A DNA stretch of 64,000 nucleotides from Rhodococcus sp. X156 (lineage in GTDB: Bacteria > Actinomycetota > Actinomycetes > Mycobacteriales > Mycobacteriaceae), in assembly GCF_004006015.1 (NCBI RefSeq), contig NZ_CP034766.1:3567001-3631000 (forward strand). Direction: 5' to 3'. The notes under the pieces are model-generated. The model was given only the letters and a program-made list of their open reading frames with translations. It was not told the DNA's origin and did no database searches. Positions 44,885 to 53,001 of the stretch are shown one piece after another (within the stretch, counting starts at the first letter, position 1; every line of letters starts with the position of its first letter). Made by a program: the position numbers and the translations under genes.

Positions 44885-46183
44885 CTAGCCCTGCGGCGCG
44901 GCGACCTCCGTCGGTGCGCTCTCGTCCGGGTCGGTCGGCGTGGGCGGCTGCTGCGCCGTGGCCTGCCGGTAGGTCCAGCTCAGGAAGCGCTCGGCGCCGC
45001 GCACCACGTGGGCGCTGCGGATGGACGGGAAGATGTCGAAGGCGTGCTGTGCCCCGCTGATCTCGGCGTAGGCCACCGGGTGGTGGGAGATCTCCCGCAG
45101 CCGCTGGACGAACTCCCGCGCCTCGGCCACCGGCACCAGCGAGTCCAGCCGCCCGTGGATGACCAGGAAGGGCGGTGCGTCCTCGGTGATCCGCTCCAGG
45201 GGTGAGGCTTGCAGGTAGGACTGCGGGTCCACCTCGTAGCGCGCGGGCATCACCACCCGGCCCAGCACCTCCTCGCGCCGCTGCACCGCGGCGGCCGTGT
45301 TGGTCTGGCCGGCGAAGTCGTAGACGCCGTAGTGCGGCACGCAGGCCTGCACCGAGGTGTCGGCGTCCTCGAAGCCGGGCTGCCAGCTCTTGTCGTCGGA
45401 GGTCAGCGCCAAGAGCGCGGCCAGGTGCCCGCCGGCCGACCCGCCGGTGACGGCGAGGAAGGAGGGATCTCCGCCGTAGTCGGCGATGTTCTCCCGCACC
45501 CAGGCGATGGCCCGCTTGAGGGCCACCACGTGCTCGGGCCACTTCGCCCTGGGGCTGAGCGGGTAGTTGGGTGCCACGCAGATCCAGCCTCGCTCGGCCA
45601 TGTGCTGCATCAGCGGCACGCCCTGCTGCGCCTTGTGGCCGATCACCCAGCCGCCGCCGTGCACCTGCAGCAGCACCGGCCGGCCCTGCTGGGGCTCCCG
45701 GCCGTGGTAGACGTCCAGCCGGTAGCGCTTCCCGCCCTCGGCGTAGGCGATGTTGGACTCGCGGACCACCTCGTCGTTGGCCATCCGGAAGGGCATCGCC
45801 AGCTGGCCCCAGGGGGTGGCCAGGTCGTCGGCGTCCGGCTCCCGCTCCAGGCCGGAGGCGTAGTCGTCGCCGAGCGCCTCCCGCAGCGCGTCCTCGATCT
45901 CGCCCATGGCCAGCTGGGAGTCACGGATCAGCTTGACGTAGCCCGCGGCGGACACCGCCTGCAGCGCCAGCGCCAGCCGGTCGTCCCACCCGCGGGTGCC
46001 GTGCCTGCGGACGTGCAGCGCTGCACCGGCCGCGTTGAGCGCCAGCAGGTGCGGCGCCAGCTCGGTGGTGAGCCACCCGGAGAAGAAGGCAGGAATCACC
46101 GACCAGGACTTGTCGTACGGCCGTACGGCATTTCCGATCGCCGCCAGCTGGAGCGCCTGCCTACCCACATGTCCGAGACCCAT
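44885..46183 (-). CDS. Carboxylesterase/lipase of the HSL type (LipC-like)
   Basis: A 432-residue hydrolase with a hydrophobic N-terminal 80 residues that may associate with membrane or lipid surface. The catalytic domain begins near 165 with VHGGGWVIG, then the nucleophile GGSAGG, the acid in VIHGRLDSLVP and the base in SGAQHAFDIF. It resembles mycobacterial LipC, which also neighbours a WS/DGAT gene. It likely hydrolyses acyl or steryl esters. A TAGGAT -10 box six bases before the ATG and the shared KstR-type site put it under the same control as the divergent acyltransferase. Confidence 0.85.
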   Translation of the reverse strand: MGLGHVGRQALQLAAIGNAVRPYDKSWSVIPAFFSGWLTTELAPHLLALNAAGAALHVRRHGTRGWDDRLALALQAVSAAGYVKLIRDSQLAMGEIEDALREALGDDYASGLEREPDADDLATPWGQLAMPFRMANDEVVRESNIAYAEGGKRYRLDVYHGREPQQGRPVLLQVHGGGWVIGHKAQQGVPLMQHMAERGWICVAPNYPLSPRAKWPEHVVALKRAIAWVRENIADYGGDPSFLAVTGGSAGGHLAALLALTSDDKSWQPGFEDADTSVQACVPHYGVYDFAGQTNTAAAVQRREEVLGRVVMPARYEVDPQSYLQASPLERITEDAPPFLVIHGRLDSLVPVAEAREFVQRLREISHHPVAYAEISGAQHAFDIFPSIRSAHVVRGAERFLSWTYRQATAQQPPTPTDPDESAPTEVAAPQG

Positions 46184-46189
46184 TGCGCA

Positions 46190-46233
46190 ATCCTATCTTT
46201 TACCTAGAACTGGTTCTATCTTGCGGCTACCAT
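46190..46233. promoter_or_regulatory. Divergent leaderless promoters sharing one KstR-type operator
   Basis: TAGAAC-TG-GTTCTA (46205-46218) has perfect six-base arms and fits TnnAACnnGTTnnA. On the plus strand TAGAAC (46205-46210), a 17-base spacer and TACCAT (46228-46233) precede the ATG at 46241. On the minus strand TAGAAC (46218-46213), 17 bases and TAGGAT (46195-46190) precede the ATG at 46183. Each operator arm is thus the -35 box of one promoter, so one bound dimer would silence both genes. Confidence 0.75.
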
Positions 46234-46240
46234 CCCGGGA

Positions 46241-48082
46241 ATGGAACGCCTCAGCGGCCTTGACGCCAGCTTTCTCTACCTCGAGACCCCGACCCAGCTC
46301 TTGCACGTGTGCGGGCTGCTGGAGCTTGACCCGGAGACCGTTCCCGACGGATATTCGTTTGACAAGCTAAAGCATGAGATCTTTCTGCGCACCCGCGCAA
46401 TTCCGGCGTTTCGGCGAAAGCTTTACGATTCGCCGCTGAATGTCGACCACCCGGTGTGGATCGACGACGCCGACTTCGACATCGACCGGCACCTGCACCG
46501 CACCGCGATCCCGGCCCCGGGCGGGCGTGAGCAGCTGGCCGAGGCCTGCGCGCACATCGCCGGGATACCGATGGACCGCCAGCGCCCCCTCTGGGAGTTC
46601 TGGGTGATCGAGGGGCTGGCCGACGGCAAGATCGCCGTGATGACCAAGATGCACCACGCCAGCGTGGACGGCGTGAGCGGGGCCAACCTGCTGGGCGCGC
46701 TCTGCGGCATCGAGCCGGACGCCCCGCGCCCGGAGCCCGACCCCAGCTATCGTCCGGCCCGCAAGCCCAGTGCCCTGCGCCTGGCGATCGACGGGATCAC
46801 CCACCTGGCGCTGCGCCCCCTGGACATCGTGAAGCTGCTGCCGGAGACGGTGGCACTGGCCGGCGACTGGATAGTCCGCCACCAGCGCGGAGACTCCATG
46901 CCGCCGCCGTTCTCCGCGCCCCGCACCTCGTTCAACGGCACCATCACCGGCCACCGCAGCGTGGCCTTCACCGCTGCCAACCTCGACGACGTCAAGGAGA
47001 TCAAGCGCGCCTTCGGCACCACGGTGAACGACGTGGTGCTGGCCGTGTGCGCCGGCGCCCTGCGCAGCTACCTGGAGTCTCGGGGCGAGCTGCCCGAGAG
47101 CCCGCTGCTGGCGATGGTGCCGGTCTCGGTGCGCGAGGACGAGAACGCCGCCAGCGCGAGCAGTCGCAACAAGGTCTCCGGCCTGTTCTCGTCGTTGCCC
47201 ACCGACATCGCCGACCCGGTCAAGCGGCTGGAGACGATCGCCACGGACAACGCGGTCACCAAGGAGCACCACCAGACGATCAGTGCCGCCATGCTGCAGG
47301 ACTGGGCGGAGTTTGCGGCACCCACCACGTTCGGGCTGGCCGTGCGGGCGTACTCCAGCCTGCGCCTGGCCGAGCGGCACCCCGTGGTCTACAACCTGGT
47401 GATCTCCAACGTGCCCGGGCCACCCATCCCGATGTACTTCCTGGGCGCTGAGGTGCTGGGGCTGTACCCGCTGGGCCCGGTGTTCCACGGAGCGGGGCTC
47501 AACGTCACGGTGCTGTCCAACAACGGAAAGCTGGACGTGGGCATCATCGCGTGCCTCGAGCAGGTGCCCAACCCGTGGGCGATCGCCGACGAGGTCCCGC
47601 GCCAGATCGAGCTGCTGGTGGCCGCGGCGCGCAAGCGCACCGGCAAGGAGGCCCCCACCGCTCCCAAGGCAGCCCCGACCAAGAAGGCAGTCTCGACCAA
47701 GAAGGCGATGCGCAAGGCGCCGGCGAAGAAGGCCACCAGCGCTGCCACCAAGACCGCCTCCAAAGCTGGCGCCACCAAGGCGGCTGCAAGCAAGGCGACA
47801 GCGACCAAGACGACAGCACCCAGGACGGCAGCAGCCAAGTCGACAGCGACCAAGGCCCCCGCCACGAAGACCAGTGCCAGCAAGACCGCAGCTGCGACGA
47901 CCGCCGCCAAGTCCACCGCCACGAAGAAGGCGGCGGCACCACGCAAGACCGCACCACGCAAGACCGCACCGCGCAAGACGGCGGCCAAGGCCACCGGTCC
48001 CAGCACGGCTACCGGCTCGACCAGCTCCGCAGCGTCAGGCGGGAGCCAACCGACCGGCGACGGAGGCACAGGCAGCCAGTAG
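46241..48082 (+). CDS. Wax ester synthase/diacylglycerol acyltransferase with Lys/Ala-rich tail
   Basis: A 613-residue protein. Residues 1-465 are a complete WS/DGAT: an RLSGLDASFLYLETP start, the catalytic MHHASVDGVSG (HHxxxDG), NDVVLAVCAGALRSYL and the late VISNVPGPPIPMY and LNVTVLSNNGKLDVGI blocks. It makes triacylglycerol or wax esters at the membrane and lipid droplet. Residues 466-613 are a low-complexity tail of Lys, Ala, Thr and Ser with repeated AAKSTATK/APRKTAPRKTAPRKT units, like histone-H1, HupB or HBHA tails. It is transcribed from a leaderless KstR-type promoter. The last 48 bases overlap the convergent hydrolase. Confidence 0.92.
   Translation: MERLSGLDASFLYLETPTQLLHVCGLLELDPETVPDGYSFDKLKHEIFLRTRAIPAFRRKLYDSPLNVDHPVWIDDADFDIDRHLHRTAIPAPGGREQLAEACAHIAGIPMDRQRPLWEFWVIEGLADGKIAVMTKMHHASVDGVSGANLLGALCGIEPDAPRPEPDPSYRPARKPSALRLAIDGITHLALRPLDIVKLLPETVALAGDWIVRHQRGDSMPPPFSAPRTSFNGTITGHRSVAFTAANLDDVKEIKRAFGTTVNDVVLAVCAGALRSYLESRGELPESPLLAMVPVSVREDENAASASSRNKVSGLFSSLPTDIADPVKRLETIATDNAVTKEHHQTISAAMLQDWAEFAAPTTFGLAVRAYSSLRLAERHPVVYNLVISNVPGPPIPMYFLGAEVLGLYPLGPVFHGAGLNVTVLSNNGKLDVGIIACLEQVPNPWAIADEVPRQIELLVAAARKRTGKEAPTAPKAAPTKKAVSTKKAMRKAPAKKATSAATKTASKAGATKAAASKATATKTTAPRTAAAKSTATKAPATKTSASKTAAATTAAKSTATKKAAAPRKTAPRKTAPRKTAAKATGPSTATGSTSSAASGGSQPTGDGGTGSQ
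47631..48072 (+). repeat. Low-complexity Lys/Ala/Thr coding repeat (WS/DGAT tail)
   Basis: About 148 codons of repeated accaag / gcagcc-type units, including three consecutive copies of an Arg-Lys-Thr-Ala-Pro unit near 47945-47980. The composition differs sharply from the enzyme core, and such tracts change length easily. Confidence 0.8.
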
Positions 48083-48961
48083 CGCTGGCTTGAACTTCTC
48101 CGCGTTCAACACGCAGGAGGCGTGCCCCGCCGGGATCTCGTAGCTGGTGGAGCCGTAGATCTGGTTGGCGATCCAGCGCTGGCGCCCCGGCGGGATGATG
48201 CGGTCACGCCCGGTGATCACCACCGACGTGGGGACGTCGACGTCACCGATCCACTCCGAGGAGTTGAACCGGCTGATCGCCGACACCGACTGTCCCAGCG
48301 CCAGCGGGCTGGTGGAGCGGAACTCGCCCAGCACCCACCGGTAGGTCTCCTCCGCAGGCAGGTACGGGTGCGGGGCCAGCGTGGCCAGGTGCTCGGCGCG
48401 ACGACGCGTGGTGGACACCGCCATCTCGGTCAACCGCATGGCAAGGCGGTCCCGGCTGTTGCGCTTGAAGGAGCTGCTGGTGGCGCACAGCACCAGGCCC
48501 GCCACCCGCGAGGGGTGCCGGCGCCAGGTCAGCTGGGCCACCAGCGAACCCATCGAGTACCCCACCGGGACGAACTGGTCGATGCCGAGCGCGTCGGCCA
48601 CCGCCACCACGTCGCTCGCCGCGTCGTCCAGCGAGGACCCCGCGGCCCGGATGCCCTGGCCGTGCCAGCGCTGGTCGAGCAGCACCACCCGGTAGCGCTT
48701 GCTCAGCTCCTCCAGCACCGGGTACCAGGTGAGCATCGCGGTGCAGGCGAGCGCATGCAGCATCACCAGGGTGGGCCCCTCACGGCGGCCGATGTCGGTG
48801 ACGTAGGTCTGGCCGCGGCCGGGGAGGTCGACCACCTGCCCGACGTGCCGACCCACCAGCTCGGGCAGCGGAACGAGGCGGCGCACACCACTCAACGGCA
48901 GGTCACTGAGCACGTCTTTGGGCTCCTTCATCCGTCGGAGTGCTGAACGCATCTCCACCAT
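48035..48961 (-). CDS. Alpha/beta hydrolase
   Basis: A 308-residue hydrolase with the oxyanion strand TLVMLHALACTAMLTWYP, nucleophile elbow GYSMGS, acid in VITGRDRIIPPG and base in PAGHASCVLNAEKF. The His-Gly pair usual in the oxyanion loop is His-Ala here. The start is uncertain: ATG at 48961, 48952 or 48931 are all possible and none has a good ribosome-binding site; the longest sensible one is given. The C-terminus overlaps the WS/DGAT tail by 48 bases. The substrate is probably an ester in lipid metabolism, inferred from location. Confidence 0.8.
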   Translation of the reverse strand: MVEMRSALRRMKEPKDVLSDLPLSGVRRLVPLPELVGRHVGQVVDLPGRGQTYVTDIGRREGPTLVMLHALACTAMLTWYPVLEELSKRYRVVLLDQRWHGQGIRAAGSSLDDAASDVVAVADALGIDQFVPVGYSMGSLVAQLTWRRHPSRVAGLVLCATSSSFKRNSRDRLAMRLTEMAVSTTRRRAEHLATLAPHPYLPAEETYRWVLGEFRSTSPLALGQSVSAISRFNSSEWIGDVDVPTSVVITGRDRIIPPGRQRWIANQIYGSTSYEIPAGHASCVLNAEKFKPALLAACASVAGRLAPA

Positions 48962-49144
48962 CGGAGGGTAGGGCACGACGCGCCATTTCCGTCGGACCCG
49001 ATGCGGTTTTGCACCCATGCCGTTATCCAGCACAAATCCACCCAGGCGCAAAGCCGCCCACCGAAGTCGGCGAGCGAACTGCGGACCCACCCCATAGAGT
49101 CTGGCAGGCACCACGATCCGTGTCACAACCACGGGAGGAGAGGT

Positions 49145-49999
49145 ATGTCGGACGAGAAATCCGCTGGGGGACTTCGGGGATTGATCGATCGTCGGGCAAA
49201 CGAGTACTCCCTGGACAGTGCCGGCGAGCGTTTTCAGCAATTTCTCGTCTGGGCTTCACAGCCGGTGCTTGATTGGTACTTTCGGATGGAAATCAAAGGG
49301 TGGGAACGACTTCCGAAATCGCCCGCCCTGCTGATCGGAGTGCACGCCAGCGGTTTGCTGCCGGTGGAGGCGTACTTGACTGGATTTCAGTGGTATCGCC
49401 GATTTGGTGCCGACCGTCCGCTGCACGGGACCGCGCACGACGTGCTCATGTCCCTGCCGGGCTGGGGCCAGTTCCTCCGCAAGATCGGCACCGTCCCCGC
49501 CAGCAAGTCAGCGATCACCGAGGCGCTCGAGGCCGGTCACGACGTCATCCTGTGGCCCGGCGGTGACGTGGACGCGCTGCGACCATGGACCCAGCGCGAC
49601 CAGGCCATCCTGGACGACCGGATGGGCTTCGTGAAGCTCGCGACCCGGCTGGGGGTGCCCATCGTGCCGGTGGCCAGCGTCGGCGGGTCGGACACCTTGT
49701 TCATGCTCACCGAGGGCCGCACCCTGGCCCGGCTGCTGCGCCTGGACAAGGTGGCCCGGGCCAAGTCGTTTCCCATCGCCCTGGGCTTCCCGTTCGGGCT
49801 GGCCCCGGGCGTGATCCCGCAGGTGCCGCTGCCGGCCAAGATCCGCACCGAGTTCCTGCCCGTGGTGGACGTCGGGGACGACCCGGAGATGGCCGAGGAC
49901 CCGGACTTCGTGCAGGCCAAGTACCAGGAGGTGGTCGACGCGCTGCAGGAGTCGATGACCCTGCAGGCCGGGCACCGCTCGTTCCCGCTGCTGGGATGA
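49145..49999 (+). CDS. Lysophospholipid/DAGAT-like acyltransferase (PlsC superfamily)
   Basis: A 284-residue LPLAT-family protein. Expected blocks are GVHASGLLPVEAY in place of NHxxxxD, FGADRPLHGTAHDVLM, the VILWPGGDVDALRPWTQRD block (PxGGxxE-like) and LATRLGVPIVPVASVGG. The His is kept but the canonical catalytic Asp of HxxxxD is replaced, as in diacylglycerol-acyltransferase-like members. It probably acylates a glycerolipid. GGGAGGAG precedes the ATG. Its first 250 bases are lower in G+C than the rest. Seven bases separate it from the next gene. Confidence 0.8.
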   Translation: MSDEKSAGGLRGLIDRRANEYSLDSAGERFQQFLVWASQPVLDWYFRMEIKGWERLPKSPALLIGVHASGLLPVEAYLTGFQWYRRFGADRPLHGTAHDVLMSLPGWGQFLRKIGTVPASKSAITEALEAGHDVILWPGGDVDALRPWTQRDQAILDDRMGFVKLATRLGVPIVPVASVGGSDTLFMLTEGRTLARLLRLDKVARAKSFPIALGFPFGLAPGVIPQVPLPAKIRTEFLPVVDVGDDPEMAEDPDFVQAKYQEVVDALQESMTLQAGHRSFPLLG

Positions 50000-50006
50000 T
50001 CCGTCG

Positions 50007-51086
50007 ATGACCGCACCCACCACGCCGGCCACCGCACGCACCCTGCCGGGCCGGCTGCTGCAGGCCTACCGGGCCACCGGCGCCGACCTGCCCTTCGGCG
50101 ACCCCCGCGACGCGCACGGCGTGGCCATGGAGGGCTACTTCTGGCGGTTCACCCAGCCCGACACCGGCCGGGTGGTGCTCGCCCTCAACGGCGTCAACCG
50201 GGCCGAGGACGGGCACTGGGCCACGCTCGGGCTGGCCAGCCACCCCAACGGCTTCCTGCGCACCACCGTCCACGACGAGGGCGCGGCCGCCCCGGTGGGC
50301 ATCGGCGCCCACGCCGGGTCCGCCTTCCGCGGGGAGGGCGACCGGCTGACGGTGGACCTGGGTCCGGACGCGCGCCTGGACGTGCACATCACCGAGCCGG
50401 TGCCCTGGCCACGGCGGCGCTGGGGCGGCTCCAGCGTGTTCCAGTCGGTGCCGGCGCTGAACCAGTACTGGCACCCGTGGCTGCTGGGCGGTCGCGCGCA
50501 GGGCAGCGCCGTGCTGGGCGGCGAGCGGTGGGACCTCGACGGCGCCCAGGTGTACGCGGAGAAGAACTGGGGCCGTGGGGGATTCCCCGACTCCTGGTGG
50601 TGGGGGCAGGCGCAGGCCTTCGCCGAGCCGCAGGTGTGCGTGGCCTTCGCCGGCGGGCAGGTCACCGCCGGGCCGCTGCACACCGAGGTGACCGCGCTGG
50701 TGGTGCTGCTGCCCGACGGCACGCTGGTGCGCCTGGGCGACCCGGTGGTCTCCCCGGTGCGGGCGGAGGTGAGCGACGAGCGGTGGCTGCTGCACGGGCG
50801 CAGCCTCGGCTGGAGCGTCGACGTGGACGCCAGCTCCCCGCTGCACGCCGCGCACGTGCTGCCGGTGCCGCTGCCGGCCGAGCGACGCAACGTGCCCGGG
50901 GCCATCGAGCACCTGGGCGGGCGGATGCGCGTGCGGGTGAAGCGCCGGGGACGCCTGGTGTGGGAGGGGGAGTCGGCGCTGGCGGCGCTGGAGCACGGCT
51001 CGATCGACCGCGCCGCCCAGGAGGTCGCCCGTCGCGGCGGGGTGCCCGGGGCCACCGGCGCACCGCCGGGACCATCCCGGGGCTAG
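50007..51086 (+). CDS. Tocopherol-cyclase-like (AttH/lipocalin-fold) protein
   Basis: A 359-residue protein with the tocopherol cyclase family pattern: EGYFWRFTQPDTGRVVLALNGVNR early, the SVPALNQYWHPWLLGGRAQG block, then AQVYAEKNWGRGGFPDSWWWGQAQAF, with the KNWG..FP..W.W.Q signature. Plant and cyanobacterial members close the chromanol ring of tocopherol, but actinobacteria do not make tocopherol and the bacterial role is unknown. It follows the acyltransferase by seven bases, so a lipid or isoprenoid-quinol substrate is possible. It ends in a four-base overlap with the RNase HI gene. Confidence 0.72.
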   Translation: MTAPTTPATARTLPGRLLQAYRATGADLPFGDPRDAHGVAMEGYFWRFTQPDTGRVVLALNGVNRAEDGHWATLGLASHPNGFLRTTVHDEGAAAPVGIGAHAGSAFRGEGDRLTVDLGPDARLDVHITEPVPWPRRRWGGSSVFQSVPALNQYWHPWLLGGRAQGSAVLGGERWDLDGAQVYAEKNWGRGGFPDSWWWGQAQAFAEPQVCVAFAGGQVTAGPLHTEVTALVVLLPDGTLVRLGDPVVSPVRAEVSDERWLLHGRSLGWSVDVDASSPLHAAHVLPVPLPAERRNVPGAIEHLGGRMRVRVKRRGRLVWEGESALAALEHGSIDRAAQEVARRGGVPGATGAPPGPSRG

Positions 51087-51571
51087 AAGAGCGAGAGGTC
51101 TCCCGGCGGTGCCGGCGTGGCGGCGGCCACGGGGAGCTTGCCGGCCGCGGCCAGCAGGGCGGCCTGGCCGGCGAGCACGTCGGCCTTCTCGTTGAAGTGG
51201 TTGCCCTGGTGGCCCTTCACCCACTGGAAGCGCACCTTGCCGGCCCGGCTGGCAATGGCCGCCTCGATGGCCTTGACCAGCTCCAGGTTCTTCACCGGCC
51301 CACCGGAGGCGGTCTTCCAGCCCTTGCGCTTCCAGCCCTGCACCCACACCGAGGCGCACTTGATGGCGTACTGGGAGTCGGACTCGATGTAGAGCTCGTC
51401 GCTGCCCGGGTGCGCGCGGATGGCCTCCAGCACCGCCTGCAGCTCGGCGATCTGGTTGGTGCCCACCGCCGCGCCGCCCGAGGCGGACGTGCCCTCGTGG
51501 TTCACCCAGGCCCAGCCGATGGCTCCCCCGGGGTTGCGCAGGCAGGAGCCGTCCGTGCTGACCATGATCAC
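51083..51571 (-). CDS. rnhA: Ribonuclease HI
   Basis: A 162-residue RNase HI. All catalytic residues are present: Asp7 (VSTDGSC), Glu43 (IAELQAVLEAI), Asp65 (ESDSQYAIK), His121 (VKGHQGN) and Asp131 (NEKADVLA). It cuts the RNA strand of RNA-DNA hybrids using two metal ions. The GTG at 51571 is chosen because it restores the first beta strand; CATACT six bases upstream suits a leaderless start. The ATG two codons later is the alternative. A short Pro-rich tail follows the domain. Confidence 0.92.
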   Translation of the reverse strand: MIMVSTDGSCLRNPGGAIGWAWVNHEGTSASGGAAVGTNQIAELQAVLEAIRAHPGSDELYIESDSQYAIKCASVWVQGWKRKGWKTASGGPVKNLELVKAIEAAIASRAGKVRFQWVKGHQGNHFNEKADVLAGQAALLAAAGKLPVAAATPAPPGDLSLF

Positions 51572-51682
51572 CGCGCCAGTATGGCGGCCCAGGGTGGGTG
51601 ACCGGCGCCACCCTGTCGCGCCGGTGCGTCGCGGTCCACACTGAGTCGACGCGGGCTGGTGCGAAGCGGCAGGAGGCGTCAC

Positions 51683-52948
51683 GTGGCGAGTGCAGGAGCG
51701 CGACCGGAGCACGTCGTCGTGGTGGGCGCCGGCATGGTGGGGCTGAGCGCGGCGTGGTTCCTGCAGGAGCGCGGCGTGCGGGTCACCGTGCTGGACGCGA
51801 CCGGGGTGGCCGCGGACGCCTCCTGGGGCAACGCGGGCTGGCTGACGCCGGCGCTCACCCTGCCGCTGCCCGAGCCGGCGGTGCTGCGCTACGGGCTGCG
51901 CGCGATGCTGCGGCCGTCCTCGCCGGTGTACGTGCCGCTGACCGCCGACCCGCGGCTGCTGCGGTTCCTGGTGGGCTTCGCCCGGCACTGCACCGAGTCC
52001 CGGTGGCGGCGCGCGCTGGCGGTGTACCAGCAGCTCACCCCGCTGGCCCTGGAGGCCTACGACGCCCTGGCTGAGGGCCCGCACCCAGTGCCCGAGCCCA
52101 CCCACGTCGCCGATCCCTTCGTGGCCGCCTTCGCCGACGTCGCGGAGCGGGAGGTGCTGGTGGGTGAGCTGCAGGCGGTGCAGGAGCTGGGCGGCAAGGT
52201 GGCCTACGACCTGCTGGACCGGGAGCAGACGCACGCACTGGGGCTGCCGCTGGGCGAGGGCGTGGTGGCCGGGCTGCGACTGCACGGGCAGCGGTTCCTG
52301 CACCCGCCGCGGTTCGTCGCGGCGCTGGCCGACTCGGTGCGCGCCCGCGGCGGGGAGGTGTCGGCGGGCTGGCCGGTGCGGCAGGTGCGGGAGACGGCCA
52401 GCGGGGTGCAGGTGCGGGGGCCGGCGGGTGAGCAGGTGAGTGCCGACGCGGTGGTGCTGGCCACCGGTGCCCGGCTGAACACCCTGGCCCGGCCGTTCGG
52501 GGTTCGGGCGCTGGTGCAGGCCGGGCGCGGGTACAGCTTCACCGTGCGCACCGAGTCGCCGGTGGACGACCCGGTGTACTTCCCCACCCAGCGGGTGGCC
52601 TGCACGCCGCTGGGTGGGGATCAGCTGCGGGTGGCCGGGATGATGGAGCTGCGCCGCCCGGACGCCCCGCTGGACCCGCGCCGGGTGCAGGCGATCGTGG
52701 CGGCAACCCGGCCGATGCTGCGCGGGGTGGACTGGGCCGCCCGCACCCAGGAGTGGGTGGGCTCGCGGCCGTGCACCACCGACGGGCTGCCGCTGCTGGG
52801 CCGCACCCGCTCACCCCGGGTGCACGTGGCCGGTGGGCACGGCATGTGGGGCGTGGCCCTGGGGCCGGCCAGCGGGCGGCTGCTGGCGGACGCGATCACC
52901 GGGCATCCGGTGCCGGACGTGCTCGGTCAGCTCGACCCGCTGCGCTAG
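51683..52948 (+). CDS. FAD-dependent D-amino-acid dehydrogenase-like oxidoreductase
   Basis: A 421-residue DAO-superfamily flavoprotein with the dinucleotide loop VVVVGAGMVGLSAAWFLQERGVRVTVLDA, then an ASWGNAGWLTP motif and VVLATGARLN. The C-terminal FAD block is GSRPCTTDGLPLLGRTRSPRVHVAGGHGMWGVALGPASGRLLAD. It resembles DadA-type enzymes that pass electrons to quinones, though the amine substrate is open. AGGAGG precedes the GTG at 51683. It lies upstream of the oxygenase operon but is separated from it by an SDR and LysR pair. Confidence 0.85.
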   Translation: MASAGARPEHVVVVGAGMVGLSAAWFLQERGVRVTVLDATGVAADASWGNAGWLTPALTLPLPEPAVLRYGLRAMLRPSSPVYVPLTADPRLLRFLVGFARHCTESRWRRALAVYQQLTPLALEAYDALAEGPHPVPEPTHVADPFVAAFADVAEREVLVGELQAVQELGGKVAYDLLDREQTHALGLPLGEGVVAGLRLHGQRFLHPPRFVAALADSVRARGGEVSAGWPVRQVRETASGVQVRGPAGEQVSADAVVLATGARLNTLARPFGVRALVQAGRGYSFTVRTESPVDDPVYFPTQRVACTPLGGDQLRVAGMMELRRPDAPLDPRRVQAIVAATRPMLRGVDWAARTQEWVGSRPCTTDGLPLLGRTRSPRVHVAGGHGMWGVALGPASGRLLADAITGHPVPDVLGQLDPLR

Positions 52949-53001
52949 CCGTACTCAAAGAGGCGCGTGGCCGGCCCGCGCGATCGACCTGGCGGCGACG
53001 G

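Noticed and set aside
47631-48072. Lys/Ala tail as a frameshift artefact or a separate histone-like gene
   Set aside because: The frame is continuous with the WS/DGAT core and there is no start or ribosome-binding site inside. The alternative frames in this tract are also low-complexity, so a fusion is the simplest reading, pending resequencing.
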